10,100 nt of DNA from Microbacteriaceae bacterium (GCA_026785785.1 JAJAZI010000232.1:1-10100); one strand, 5' to 3'. Positions 1 through 6,875 are shown, numbered from the stretch's first letter. A program made the numbers and translations. Notes: generated by a model not told the origin, from the letters alone.

Positions 1-346
1 CCGCTCCCCTCACCTTGCAGAGAATCCCGACGAGCCGACCCGCGACGGTGCGGTAGCCCAGCCCGGCATCCGTGTCGGACCCGGCACCGGTGTCGGACCC
101 GGCATCGGGGTCGGACCCGGCATCCGTGTCGGACCCGGCATCCGTGTCGGACCCGGTTGCCGGCTCCTCGCCGACATGCGCCCCCGCCCCGGCATCCGGA
201 TCCGGCACGTCGAAGCGCATCGCCGCACAGGTGCGGTTGCCGCGGAACGCGACGATGATGATGCTGTTGCGTGGGCTGAAGCCCGCGAGCTGGGGAACGA
301 GGGCGAGGAAGTCCTCCGGACGCTGGGTTTTCACGACGGTTGCCAT
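1..346 (-). CDS. DUF4192 domain protein, N-terminal part (runs off the left edge)
   Basis: This reading frame has no stop from the ATG at 346 down to base 1, giving 115 residues of a protein that continues outside the window. The opening (residues 1-35: PEDFLALVPQLAGF, then SPRNSIIIVAFRG) matches the start of DUF4192 proteins, an actinobacterial family of unknown function that begins with a 'LALVP..LGF.P..S.V.V' signature. After the acidic linker the sequence resumes with YRTVAGRLVGILCKVRGA (about 98-115), which resembles the family's next helix. In between, residues 65-94 are five hexapeptides of the type GSDTDA, an acidic low-complexity insert. A weak ribosome site (GGAAG) lies about 9 bases before the ATG. 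The gene follows the reductase by 89 bases on the same strand, so it could be cotranscribed, but nothing links its role to sugar use. The family call is from memory of the motif and the C-terminal half is not visible. Confidence 0.72.
   Translation of the reverse strand, partial: MATVVKTQRPEDFLALVPQLAGFSPRNSIIIVAFRGNRTCAAMRFDVPDPDAGAGAHVGEEPATGSDTDAGSDTDAGSDPDAGSDTGAGSDTDAGLGYRTVAGRLVGILCKVRGA
63..152. repeat. Five tandem 18-bp units inside the DUF4192 gene
   Basis: Five head-to-tail 18-bp units start at 63, 81, 99, 117 and 135. Three are identical (ccggcatccgtgtcggac) and two differ by a few bases. The period is a multiple of three, so copy-number change would keep the frame. On the minus strand the units encode GSDTDA-type hexapeptides (GSDTDA, GSDTDA, GSDPDA, GSDTGA, GSDTDA). 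Confidence 0.9.
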
Positions 347-389
347 GCCCGGAGTCTTCCGCGGGAGGGGGGCCGACCATGTCCGCACG

Positions 390-401
390 GCACGGCCGTG
401 C
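390..401. other. Perfect 12-bp palindrome between the reductase and DUF4192 genes
   Basis: The bases gcacggccgtgc form a perfect inverted repeat without a loop, 44 bases upstream of the DUF4192 start. It could be a regulator site or a chance G/C-rich palindrome. No T-tract follows it on either strand, so it is not a typical intrinsic terminator. Confidence 0.3.
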
Positions 402-435
402 AGAACGCCGTCGCCGGCGACCTGGGGAGGAGAGG

Positions 436-1443
436 CTAGTCGAATATCGCCGTGATCTCGTCGACCTCCGCCGGGGACAGCGGCCACGAGGTCGAGGCCC
501 GCGCGTTCTGCTCGATCTGCTCCGGCTTCGTGGCGCCCGCGATGACACTCGTGAGCGCGGGCTGGGCCAGCAGCCAGGCGAACGTCGCCTCGAGCATGCC
601 GATGTCGCGGTCGGCGCAGAACTGCGCGTAGCGGTCCATCGCGTCCCAGGGGGCGCTCTCCAGCAGGTGCGGCCTCGTGTGCATGATCCGGCTGTCGGCA
701 GGTCCGCCCTGCCGGGTGAACTTGCCCGTGAACAGTCCGTTGTAGAGCGGGAAGAAGGGGAGGAATCCGAGGCCGAACTCGCGCACCGCGGGCAGCACCT
801 CCCGCTCGGCATCCCGCACGATCAGGCTGTACTCGTGCTGGGCGGAGATGAATTTCGGATGCTCGTGCAGCCGCGCCACGTATTCGGCCTCGGCGATCTG
901 CCAGCCCGCGAGGTTGGAGTGGCCGATGTAGCGGATCTTGCCCTCGGTGATGAGGTCGTCGAGCGCGTCGAGAGTCTCCTCAATGGGCGTGAGGGGATCC
1001 GGCACGTGCAGCTGGTATTGGTCGATCCACTCCGTCTGCAGGCGGCGGAGGGAGGCCTCCACCGCGAGTCGCACGTAGCGACGAGAGCCGCGCGCACCCC
1101 AGTCCGGCCCGTTGGCCCCCTGCATGTCCATGCCGAACTTGGTCGCGAGCACGATGTCGCCGCGGCGTTTGCCGAGGGAGTTGCCCATGAGGGTCTCGCT
1201 GAGACCGCGCACGGCGCCGTAGATCTCGGCCGTATCGAACAGCGTCACGCCCGCATCGATGGCCGCGTGAATAACGGCGTCGGTGCCCTCCTGCGTCTCG
1301 GTCGCGGTGCGGAGGCGGCCGAAGTTGTTGCAGCCGAGCCCGATCGTCGAGACGATAAGCCCGGAGCGGCCGAGGTTGCGGTAGTCGATTGCGATCAGGG
1401 CAAAAGGATAGGGGTCAGAGCGCGAGCCGCGGCACAGCTCCAT
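436..1443 (-). CDS. Aldo/keto reductase (NADPH-dependent oxidoreductase)
   Basis: A 335-residue aldo/keto reductase fold protein, an NAD(P)H-dependent carbonyl reductase or sugar dehydrogenase. It has the family tetrad at D70 and Y75 (FDTAEIYG), K102 (ATKFG) and H146 (QLHVPDP). Other family motifs are YRNLGRSGL at 21-29, IRYIGHSN at 170-177, and the cofactor-binding end SVIAGATKPEQIEQN at 299-313. The length is normal (about 300-340) and no signal peptide is seen, so it should be cytoplasmic. The start is uncertain. The ATG at 1443 lies 29 bases inside the GH43 gene, has no good ribosome site, and adds about 18 residues before the usual N-terminus. No ATG, GTG or TTG lies closer; the codon before DYRNLG is ATC. 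As the last gene of the sugar operon it may reduce or oxidise a released sugar, but the substrate cannot be read from the sequence. Confidence 0.88.
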   Translation of the reverse strand: MELCRGSRSDPYPFALIAIDYRNLGRSGLIVSTIGLGCNNFGRLRTATETQEGTDAVIHAAIDAGVTLFDTAEIYGAVRGLSETLMGNSLGKRRGDIVLATKFGMDMQGANGPDWGARGSRRYVRLAVEASLRRLQTEWIDQYQLHVPDPLTPIEETLDALDDLITEGKIRYIGHSNLAGWQIAEAEYVARLHEHPKFISAQHEYSLIVRDAEREVLPAVREFGLGFLPFFPLYNGLFTGKFTRQGGPADSRIMHTRPHLLESAPWDAMDRYAQFCADRDIGMLEATFAWLLAQPALTSVIAGATKPEQIEQNARASTSWPLSPAEVDEITAIFD

Positions 1444-2374
1444 CCCAGGTGAACGGCACTACGTGCATTGCACGATACGTGTATGCCGCGTCCCACGAAT
1501 GGACCACGAGAAAGCCGCCGTCGTCGGAGGTCTCCACGATGTCCTGGCCACCGGGCCCGCGGAAACGACCGCCCGATGATTCCGTCGCGAGCAGCGGTGC
1601 CTCGAGCTTGCTCCACGGACCAGCGAGGTCAGGTGCGGCGGCCAACCCGACCGCGTAGGTGCCGTCTCCGTAGTTGTTGGCCGAGTACAGCAGCACGTAG
1701 GCGGAGTCGCGCATCACGATGGTCGGTGCCTCAACCAGCTCCCCCTCGAATGCGAGGGTCTGCTTGATGATCCGCTGCCCGGGTCCGGTGAGCGCGAGAC
1801 CGTCTGCGCTCAACGGTGCAGTGGAAATCCAGGTGTCGAGGCCGCAGCAGTTGCCGTCGTTCTTCCAGACGAGGTGGAGGCCTGTTCCGTCGACGAAGGT
1901 GCTCGCGTCGATCGCGCCGCCCTCCTCCTCCGGGCAGACGAGCATGCCGTCACCGACGGCCACGAAAGGGCCCGCCGGATTCGTCGAGGTCGCCACCCCG
2001 ATGCACTGCAGAGAAGGCCTGAAATTCGTTGCCGTGAAGTAGAGAACATAATTGCCGGGTGAGACCTCGGTGACCTCGGGCGCCCAGGTCTTCCCTGGGA
2101 TCACCCACGATGGCAGGTCGGGGAAGGCGTCATCGTCGAGCATCCGCCACTCGTCTCCGCCGTCCGACACCGCAACCTGCACATTGGCATTGTTGTCGTT
2201 AGTCGCGTAAGCGTAGAACGTGTCGCCGACCTTGAGGATGTCCGGATCGGGGAAGTTGCGATCGATCGCCGCTGCGGGGGCAGTTTGACGCGCGTCCGGC
2301 TCCGCCGCCTCGGGTGCACTCGAGCAGCCCGCCAGCAGTGCACACAGGAGCACCGCCCCGAGCGCGCGCTTCAT
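1415..2374 (-). CDS. Surface-anchored GH43 family glycoside hydrolase (lipoprotein)
   Basis: A 319-residue protein with a lipoprotein signal peptide (MKRALGAVLLCALLAGC, lipobox LAGC, lipid-bearing Cys17), so it should sit on the outer face of the membrane. The rest resembles the five-bladed beta-propeller of family GH43, which holds arabinofuranosidases, xylosidases, arabinanases and some galactosidases. Likely catalytic residues are the base D43 (NFPDPDI), the pKa-tuning D156 (GGAIDASTF) and the acid E215 (LVEAPTIV). GPGGQDI at 273-279 matches the late GH43 'GPG' motif, with Gly-Gln where many members have His. Four cysteines remain after the lipid Cys (124, 147, 176, 177), which could form disulfides. 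The ATG at 2374 overlaps the stop of the upstream permease (ATGA) and follows GGGAG by 7 bases. A longer frame extends upstream but runs out of frame across the permease. Substrate unknown; an exo-acting trimming enzyme feeding the importer is likely. Confidence 0.85.
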   Translation of the reverse strand: MKRALGAVLLCALLAGCSSAPEAAEPDARQTAPAAAIDRNFPDPDILKVGDTFYAYATNDNNANVQVAVSDGGDEWRMLDDDAFPDLPSWVIPGKTWAPEVTEVSPGNYVLYFTATNFRPSLQCIGVATSTNPAGPFVAVGDGMLVCPEEEGGAIDASTFVDGTGLHLVWKNDGNCCGLDTWISTAPLSADGLALTGPGQRIIKQTLAFEGELVEAPTIVMRDSAYVLLYSANNYGDGTYAVGLAAAPDLAGPWSKLEAPLLATESSGGRFRGPGGQDIVETSDDGGFLVVHSWDAAYTYRAMHVVPFTWDGAVPRLAL

Positions 2375-3264
2375 CCCTTCACTCCCGACCGCGACACACC
2401 CTCGATGATGAAACGCTGGAGAAAGACGAAGAGGACCAAGACCGGCACGCTCGCCACCACGGCACCGGCCATCAGCAGGTCGTAGCGCACCGCGTTGGCC
2501 GACTGCAGGGTCGAGAGCCCCGCCGGGAGCGTCTGCACCTCGGGGCTGAACAAGACATACACGGGCCATAGGAAGTCGTTCCAGTTGCCGAGGAAGGCGA
2601 GCAGCGCGAGGGTCGCCATGGCGGGTCTCGCGAGCGGCAGCACGATGCTCCAGAAGATCGTCCAACGGTTGGCGCCATCGATCCGCGCAGCCTCCTCGAG
2701 CTCGAGGGGCAGGGAGACGAAGAACTGCCTCATGAAGAACACACCGAACGCGGACGCCGCCGTCGGCACGATGATGGCGATAAGAGAGTTGAGCCAGCCG
2801 AGTGAGCTCACGATGAGGTAGTTCGGGATTACCAGGATGACCGGCGGTACAAGCAGCGTTGCGACGATCAGGCCGAAGACGAGATTCTTTCCCCGGAAGC
2901 TCATCCGGGCGAGCGGATAGGCCGCGAGGGTGGCGGTCGCCACGACGAGCGTCGCGTTCAATCCGGCGGCCAGCATGCTGTTGGTGAACCATTGCAGCAC
3001 CGGCGTGCCACCGCCGGGGGCGAGGATCGTCTCGAACGCCTGCAGCGAGAACGGGTTGGGGATCCACGACGGCGGGATGCCCGTCGCATCCGCCCTGGTC
3101 TTGAACGCAGTCACGACCATGAAGATCATCGGGCTGATGAAGGCAATCGCGACCACGGTAAGTACCGAGAATCTCACCGCCTTACGCGCCGCCGCCGGCT
3201 TGTCCGACTTCGCCGGCTTCCCTGCGGCTCGACGGACGGTCCGCTCCTGGGTTAGGCGGCTCAT
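2371..3264 (-). CDS. CUT1 sugar ABC transporter permease, MalG type
   Basis: A 297-residue inner-membrane subunit of a carbohydrate importer. The N-terminal tail (1-30) is basic, followed by about six hydrophobic segments near 32-53, 96-117, 127-150, 158-178, 207-232 and 264-284. The cytoplasmic loop that docks the ATPase is clear: EAARIDGANRWTIFWSIVLP at 191-210, the 'EAA...G...I.LP' motif. The C-terminus ending GVSRSGVKG is the usual MalG-type ending (F.....G...GAVKG). The start at 3264 is well supported: AAGGAGG lies 7 bases upstream, and the ATG overlaps the stop of the previous permease (ATGA). The stop overlaps the GH43 start in the same way. These overlaps suggest translational coupling and equal output of the two permeases. 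Confidence 0.95.
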   Translation of the reverse strand: MSRLTQERTVRRAAGKPAKSDKPAAARKAVRFSVLTVVAIAFISPMIFMVVTAFKTRADATGIPPSWIPNPFSLQAFETILAPGGGTPVLQWFTNSMLAAGLNATLVVATATLAAYPLARMSFRGKNLVFGLIVATLLVPPVILVIPNYLIVSSLGWLNSLIAIIVPTAASAFGVFFMRQFFVSLPLELEEAARIDGANRWTIFWSIVLPLARPAMATLALLAFLGNWNDFLWPVYVLFSPEVQTLPAGLSTLQSANAVRYDLLMAGAVVASVPVLVLFVFLQRFIIEGVSRSGVKG

Positions 3265-4250
3265 TTGCCGGCCTCCTTCTTCTCACGGAAAACAAAGAAC
3301 ACGACGACGCTCACGGCCATCAGGAAAACGGTCAGAACGTAGCTCATCGCTGCGGCATCCCCCATCTGGAAGTTCCGCAGTCCCGTCTCGGCGATCTGGT
3401 ATATCGCGGTGCGCGTCTCCCTGCCGGGCCCGCCCTGGGTCATCAGGTACGACTGACCGAACATATTTGCAGACGCGATCAGGGTAATGATTGTGATGAA
3501 CGACAGGATCGGGCGAAGCCCGGGCAGAGTCACGTGCACAAACTGATTCCAGGCATTCGCACCGTCCATGCGTGCTGCCTCGTAGAGCTCAGCAGGAATC
3601 TCCTGAAGGGCCGCAAGATAGATGACGGCGTTGAAGCCGAGGGTCCACCACACTGTCACGCCGATCAGGGCGACCCAGGCCGCGGGCGTGGACGTGGTCC
3701 AGGCCGTGTCGTCCGGAAGGCCGAGCGCGCCGAGGTAGTAGTTCACTAGCCCGATGTTGTTGTCGAGCAGGTAGCGCCACAGCACCGCCACAACAGCTAC
3801 GCCGAGCACGTAAGGGGCGAAGTAGACCGCGCGGAAGAAATTGCGGCCGGGGAAGTTCTGACTCATGAGCAGGGCAACGGCAAGCGGCACGACCAGCAGC
3901 AGCGGCACGCTGAACAGGGTGAATATCCCGGTCGCCCTCATCGAGCCCCAAAACGACTCGAAGTTGACCGAGTCGGGCTGGAACAGCGCGACGTAGTTCT
4001 CGAGACCCACGAACGGCTGCCGCGGCATGGTGTAGTCCCAATCGTGAAGGCTGATCCACACTCCAAGGAGCGCGGGTAACACGACGAAGGCGCCGAAGAG
4101 CGCGAGATACGGTGCGAGGAATAGCCAGGGCGTCGCGCTCCCCTGCTGTGGAATTCCGCCGGCCCGGCGTTGCTTCCGCGGCCCGGCAGCAGCGGGCCCA
4201 TCGGGCGCCCCCTCCGCGGAGAGGACGCCCGTTGAGACGTGTGATGTCAT
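3261..4250 (-). CDS. CUT1 sugar ABC transporter permease, MalF/UgpA type
   Basis: A 329-residue membrane subunit that pairs with the MalG-type permease to form the import channel. The first 40 residues are a polar, Ala/Gly/Pro-rich cytoplasmic tail. Hydrophobic segments follow near 43-66, 108-130, 140-160, 188-212, 248-268 and 303-322. The ATPase-docking loop is EAARMDGANAWNQFVHVTLP at 224-243. Family landmarks include PWLFLAPYL at the first segment, NFFRAVYFAPYVLG at 137-150 and LMTQGGPGRET at 269-279. The frame is open further upstream to 4523, but that part overlaps the binding-protein gene out of frame and reads as an arginine-rich shadow. The ATG at 4250 lies 2 bases after the binding-protein stop, with GGGAAG upstream, and gives a normal family length. 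Confidence 0.95.
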   Translation of the reverse strand: MTSHVSTGVLSAEGAPDGPAAAGPRKQRRAGGIPQQGSATPWLFLAPYLALFGAFVVLPALLGVWISLHDWDYTMPRQPFVGLENYVALFQPDSVNFESFWGSMRATGIFTLFSVPLLLVVPLAVALLMSQNFPGRNFFRAVYFAPYVLGVAVVAVLWRYLLDNNIGLVNYYLGALGLPDDTAWTTSTPAAWVALIGVTVWWTLGFNAVIYLAALQEIPAELYEAARMDGANAWNQFVHVTLPGLRPILSFITIITLIASANMFGQSYLMTQGGPGRETRTAIYQIAETGLRNFQMGDAAAMSYVLTVFLMAVSVVVFFVFREKKEAGK

Positions 4251-4252
4251 GA

Positions 4253-5566
4253 CTACTTCCCGAACGACGCTTCGTTGTCGGCCATGAGCTTGCTGGCTGT
4301 CTTGGTGGCCTTCGCGAGCGCTGCCTCTGGGTCGGACTCGCCGAGCACGGCGTCGGCCACCGCGACCTCGAGGGTCTCCGCCTGCACGCTGCCGATTCCC
4401 GGCACCGCAGGGAGAAAGCGCATGGACTCGATCAGCTCCGCGATCGGTGCTTGCACGGTGCCGTCGAGGATCCCGCTGTCCCGAACAGACTGGCGCGCGG
4501 GGATCATCCCGGATCCGGCCCACTCACCGGAATGCTCACTCATCCAGGCGATGAAGACCTTGGCGGCGTTTGCCTTGTCGTTGTCAACACTTCGCTGCTT
4601 CGGAAGGAAGAAGTTATGCGAGTTGGCCCACACGGCAGTGTCTGCTCCGATGGTCGGAATGGGAGCAGCGGCGTAGGGCAGGCCGGATTCGGTCAGGTCG
4701 TTGATCTGCCAGATCCCATCCCACGTGATCGACGTCTCGCCGTTCTTGAATGCGACGTACTGCGAATCGACCGCGACGTCTTCGGGGCTGAACCCGTCGG
4801 CGATGATCGAGGTCTGCCACGTCAGGGCGTCCACGCCTGCCTTCGAGTCGAACTGAGCCTGCGTGCCGTCGGCGCCATAGGGCTCGCCGCCGTTCTGCCA
4901 CTGCAGCGAAAGGTTCATGAGGTGACTTGGCCATCTCGCCGGCATCCAGAACGGCGTCTCGTAACCGGCCGCCTGCAGCTTCGCCAGGGCCTCCTGGAAC
5001 GAGGCGTCGTCGGTCGGCGGCTCGGTGATTCCGGCCGTTTTGAAGTGCTCGGTGTTGTAATACATCGCGAGGGAGTGCACATCGAGTGGGATGCCGAAGC
5101 GTTCGTCGTTGTAGATTCCCGCGTTCCAGACTTCGGAAGTGAAGTCGTCCTCGCTGAGGTCGAGTTCGCTCGCTAGATCGTCGAGCGGGAGAATGACGCC
5201 CCGCGCGGCATTCGTCGCGAGCTGGTCGAGGTGCATGACACCGACGTCGGGACCTTCTCCGGCTGTGACCGCCGCGGGGAGGCGCTGGTAGAAGTCGGCC
5301 CACTGCATCGTGTTCGACTTGACGGTGATGTTGTCGTGCTCGGCGTTGAACTCCTTCACCATCTTCTCCATGAACGGGCCATCACCGCCGGTGAAGCCGT
5401 TCCAGTACGACAGCTCTACGGCCGGGCCGGTGTACTCCCCCGTGAATTCCTCGGCCGATTGCCCCTCGGAAGTCGAGGCGCACCCCGACAGCGCAAGTGC
5501 CGCTGCTGCGCCGATGGCTGTGAATGTGGCGAGGCGCCTGCGTGCAGACACGATCGATTGTGACAT
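4253..5566 (-). CDS. Sugar-binding lipoprotein of a CUT1 ABC importer
   Basis: A 437-residue extracytoplasmic solute-binding protein of the bacterial extracellular family 1 type, which captures an oligosaccharide and delivers it to the two permeases encoded just downstream. The lipoprotein signal is clear: basic n-region (SARRRL), hydrophobic core, lipobox LSGC with Cys29. Mature-protein landmarks are VELSYWNGFTGGDGPFMEKM at about 49-68, the ligand-cleft stretch AAVTAGEGPDVGVMH at about 97-111, and NGETSITWDGIWQIND around two-thirds along, all typical of the family. The ATG at 5566 is favoured over the longer frame to 5728 because GAGGAGGA lies 5 bases before it and a proper signal peptide starts there. 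It is the first gene of the operon and sits downstream of a LacI-type operator. The ligand cannot be read from sequence. Confidence 0.95.
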   Translation of the reverse strand: MSQSIVSARRRLATFTAIGAAAALALSGCASTSEGQSAEEFTGEYTGPAVELSYWNGFTGGDGPFMEKMVKEFNAEHDNITVKSNTMQWADFYQRLPAAVTAGEGPDVGVMHLDQLATNAARGVILPLDDLASELDLSEDDFTSEVWNAGIYNDERFGIPLDVHSLAMYYNTEHFKTAGITEPPTDDASFQEALAKLQAAGYETPFWMPARWPSHLMNLSLQWQNGGEPYGADGTQAQFDSKAGVDALTWQTSIIADGFSPEDVAVDSQYVAFKNGETSITWDGIWQINDLTESGLPYAAAPIPTIGADTAVWANSHNFFLPKQRSVDNDKANAAKVFIAWMSEHSGEWAGSGMIPARQSVRDSGILDGTVQAPIAELIESMRFLPAVPGIGSVQAETLEVAVADAVLGESDPEAALAKATKTASKLMADNEASFGK

Positions 5567-5571
5567 CTTCG

Positions 5572-5579
5572 TCCTCCTC
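5572..5579 (-). promoter_or_regulatory. Strong Shine-Dalgarno site of the sugar-binding protein
   Basis: On the minus strand GAGGAGGA lies 5 bases before the ATG at 5566. It decides the start over upstream in-frame codons and fits the high expression usual for binding proteins. Confidence 0.85.
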
Positions 5580-5581
5580 AA

Positions 5582-5595
5582 TGAAAACGGTTCTC
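5582..5595. promoter_or_regulatory. Possible weak LacI/cre-like site in the operon leader
   Basis: The sequence tgaaaacggttctc has an AAAACGGTT core with a central CG, like many LacI-family sites, but its outer bases are only partly symmetrical. It directly abuts the ribosome site of the binding-protein gene. It differs from the AGCGCT-centred operators nearby, so if real it would serve another LacI-type regulator. Weak evidence. Confidence 0.2.
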
Positions 5596-5667
5596 TTGGC
5601 GCGAGCTGCGCTGCCGGCGTCCACCAGTCAATACCCGTCGACAGGTACGGTGAAGTGTGGCGGTCCA

Positions 5668-5697
5668 AATGTACAGCGCTGTAAAGAAGTTTGTCCA
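5668..5697 (-). promoter_or_regulatory. Predicted promoter of the importer operon
   Basis: On the minus strand TGGACA (5692-5697, five of six matches to TTGACA) is followed after 18 bases by TACATT (5668-5673, four of six matches to TATAAT). The LacI-type operator lies in the spacer and runs into the -10 box, so bound repressor would block RNA polymerase directly. The transcript would have a leader of roughly 95 bases. Confidence 0.55.
5670..5685. promoter_or_regulatory. LacI-family operator O1 (importer promoter)
   Basis: The 16-bp site TGTACAGCGCTGTAAA contains a perfect 12-bp palindrome (TACAGCGCTGTA, 5672-5683) centred on CG. A central CG is the usual mark of LacI-family operators, where the hinge leucines insert. 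It matches the site before the GH2 gene at 13 of 16 positions. The AGCGCT core is also the centre of the Streptomyces CebR box. The probable ligand is the LacI-type protein encoded about 100 bases away. Confidence 0.8.
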
Positions 5698-5709
5698 GCG
5701 CAATTCTTG

Positions 5710-5730
5710 CTCGCGTGGGCGAGTGCACTC
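5710..5730. promoter_or_regulatory. Overlapping inverted repeats upstream of the repressor gene
   Basis: CTCGC-gtgg-GCGAG (5710-5723) overlaps the perfect 10-bp palindrome GAGTGCACTC (5721-5730). The pair lies between operator O1 and the repressor start. It may be a site for a second regulator or part of the repressor promoter. A weak -10-like TAGGAT follows at 5752-5757, without a convincing -35. Confidence 0.25.
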
Positions 5731-5781
5731 AGCAGGTGTCGGAGTCGCATCTAGGATTGGCCACAACCAAATGGAGCAGTG

Positions 5782-6798
5782 ATGGCGCGAGTGCGACTGA
5801 TCGACGTGGCCGAGTTGGCTGGTGTCTCGATGAAGACCGTGTCAAACGTCGTCCACAACTACGTGCATGTGGCTCCCGCCCTCCGCCAGAAGGTGCAGGC
5901 GGCGATCGACGAACTCGGCTACAAGCCGAATCTCACCGCCAGGCGCCTCGCCACGGGCAAGACAGGCATGATCGCGCTCGCGATACCCGAGATCGACCAC
6001 CCCTACTTCTCCGAGCTCTCGCGGTGCATCGCTGAAGAGGCATCGCGCCGCGGCTATCGCGTGATCATAGAGCAGACGCTCAGTGACACCGTGGCCGAAC
6101 ACGCCGTGTTGCAGGACAGGGAGGCGGGCCTGGTCGACGGGGTGATCTTCCACCCGGTGCGCATGCAAGCCCTCGAACTGGCGAGATCACAACGCGACAC
6201 CCCACTCGTCCTGCTCGGCGAGGCCGCCGTCCCTGTGACCACCGATCACGTCATGATCGACAACGTGGCCGCCGCGCGTGACGGCGTGCGCCATCTTGTC
6301 GCGCTCGGTAGGCAGCGCATCGTCTTCCTTGGCATAGTGGCGGACGACATCACTGTCACGACCACTCGGCGCCTGTTGGGGTACCAGGAGGCGCTCGTCG
6401 AGGCGGGCATCCCGCTCGATCCAGAACTCGTCCTGACGGTACCCGACTTCACCCCCGAGTCCTGCTCGGCGGCGATCCAGGCGGCAATCGCGAGCGGCCT
6501 CACTTTCGATGCCGTGCTATGCCGGGACGACAAGTTCGCTGTCGGCGCACTGCAGGGCCTTCACCGCGCCGGTCTTGACGTGCCGCGGGAAGTGGCGGTC
6601 GTCGGGTGGGACGACACAGCCCTTACCTCCTTCACCCGCCCAACCCTCACGTCGATTGCACCCGACAAGGCGCGCCTCGCGTCGACGGCGCTCGACCTGC
6701 TCGAGGAGCGCATGAGAGGACACCAGGGCAGTGGCAGGCACCGCTTGGTACCTCACTCGATCACCGTGCGCGAAAGCGCGCCCGCGATTCCCGGCTGA
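5782..6798 (+). CDS. LacI-family transcriptional regulator of the sugar locus
   Basis: A 338-residue LacI/GalR-type repressor of normal family length. Residues 4-25 form the helix-turn-helix (IDVAELAGVSMKTVSNVV), with Met17 and Lys18 at the two positions that choose the operator (Tyr-Gln in LacI). The hinge helix NLTARRLATG (50-59) carries Leu56, the residue that wedges into the central CG of operators. The rest is a periplasmic-binding-protein-like sugar sensor: TGMIALAIPEIDHPYFSEL (61-79), VDGVIFHP, and VAVVGWDDTALTSFTRPTLTSI near the C-terminus. The ATG at 5782 is preferred to the adjacent GTG at 5779 because GGAG lies 5 bases before the ATG. It is divergent from the importer operon and upstream of GH2, and matching operators stand before both, so it most likely represses both until a sugar binds. 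Effector unknown. Confidence 0.95.
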   Translation: MARVRLIDVAELAGVSMKTVSNVVHNYVHVAPALRQKVQAAIDELGYKPNLTARRLATGKTGMIALAIPEIDHPYFSELSRCIAEEASRRGYRVIIEQTLSDTVAEHAVLQDREAGLVDGVIFHPVRMQALELARSQRDTPLVLLGEAAVPVTTDHVMIDNVAAARDGVRHLVALGRQRIVFLGIVADDITVTTTRRLLGYQEALVEAGIPLDPELVLTVPDFTPESCSAAIQAAIASGLTFDAVLCRDDKFAVGALQGLHRAGLDVPREVAVVGWDDTALTSFTRPTLTSIAPDKARLASTALDLLEERMRGHQGSGRHRLVPHSITVRESAPAIPG

Positions 6799-6840
6799 TC
6801 GCCGACGGTCCGGGGTTTCGGCGGAGTACACGAATCACAC

Positions 6841-6856
6841 TTTACAGCGCTAGAAA
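6841..6856. promoter_or_regulatory. LacI-family operator O2 (upstream of GH2)
   Basis: TTTACAGCGCTAGAAA repeats the O1 site at 13 of 16 positions, sharing the run TACAGCGCT and the flanking AAA. Its own symmetry is imperfect: the outer TTT/AAA and the inner AGCGCT pair, but AC against AG does not. It ends 19 bases before the favoured GH2 start, so it probably covers that promoter and lets GH2 be controlled separately from read-through out of the repressor gene. Confidence 0.72.
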
Positions 6857-6869
6857 TATGCGACATGAT
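6841..6869 (+). promoter_or_regulatory. Tentative GH2 promoter for a leaderless transcript
   Basis: TTTACA (6841-6846, five of six matches to TTGACA) is followed after 17 bases by CATGAT (6864-6869, a poor -10 box). Transcription would start about 7 bases later, at the ATG at 6876. This fits the absence of any ribosome site. TAGAAAT at 6851-6857 is an alternative -10, giving a start near 6863 and no room for a leader before 6876. Confidence 0.3.
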
Positions 6870-6875
6870 GTGCGC

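Noticed and set aside
63..152. Possible CRISPR array or origin iterons
   Set aside because: The 18-bp units are directly adjacent without spacers, keep the reading frame, and lie inside a DUF4192 coding region.
340..1452. A 370-codon open frame on the plus strand
   Set aside because: It is antisense to the aldo/keto reductase, is Arg-rich and low in hydrophobic order, and shows no domain.
2375..3067. Extended N-terminus of the GH43 frame
   Set aside because: This part overlaps the MalG-type permease out of frame and reads as Arg/Ala-rich shadow. A clean signal peptide with ribosome site starts at 2374.
6799..6840. Terminator after the LacI gene
   Set aside because: Only a 4-bp GCCG/CGGC pairing with a long loop and no T-tract is seen, so an intrinsic terminator is not supported.
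6606..6857. Extended N-terminus of the GH2 frame
   Set aside because: Most of it overlaps the LacI gene in another frame, has no GH2 similarity, and would place operator O2 inside coding sequence.
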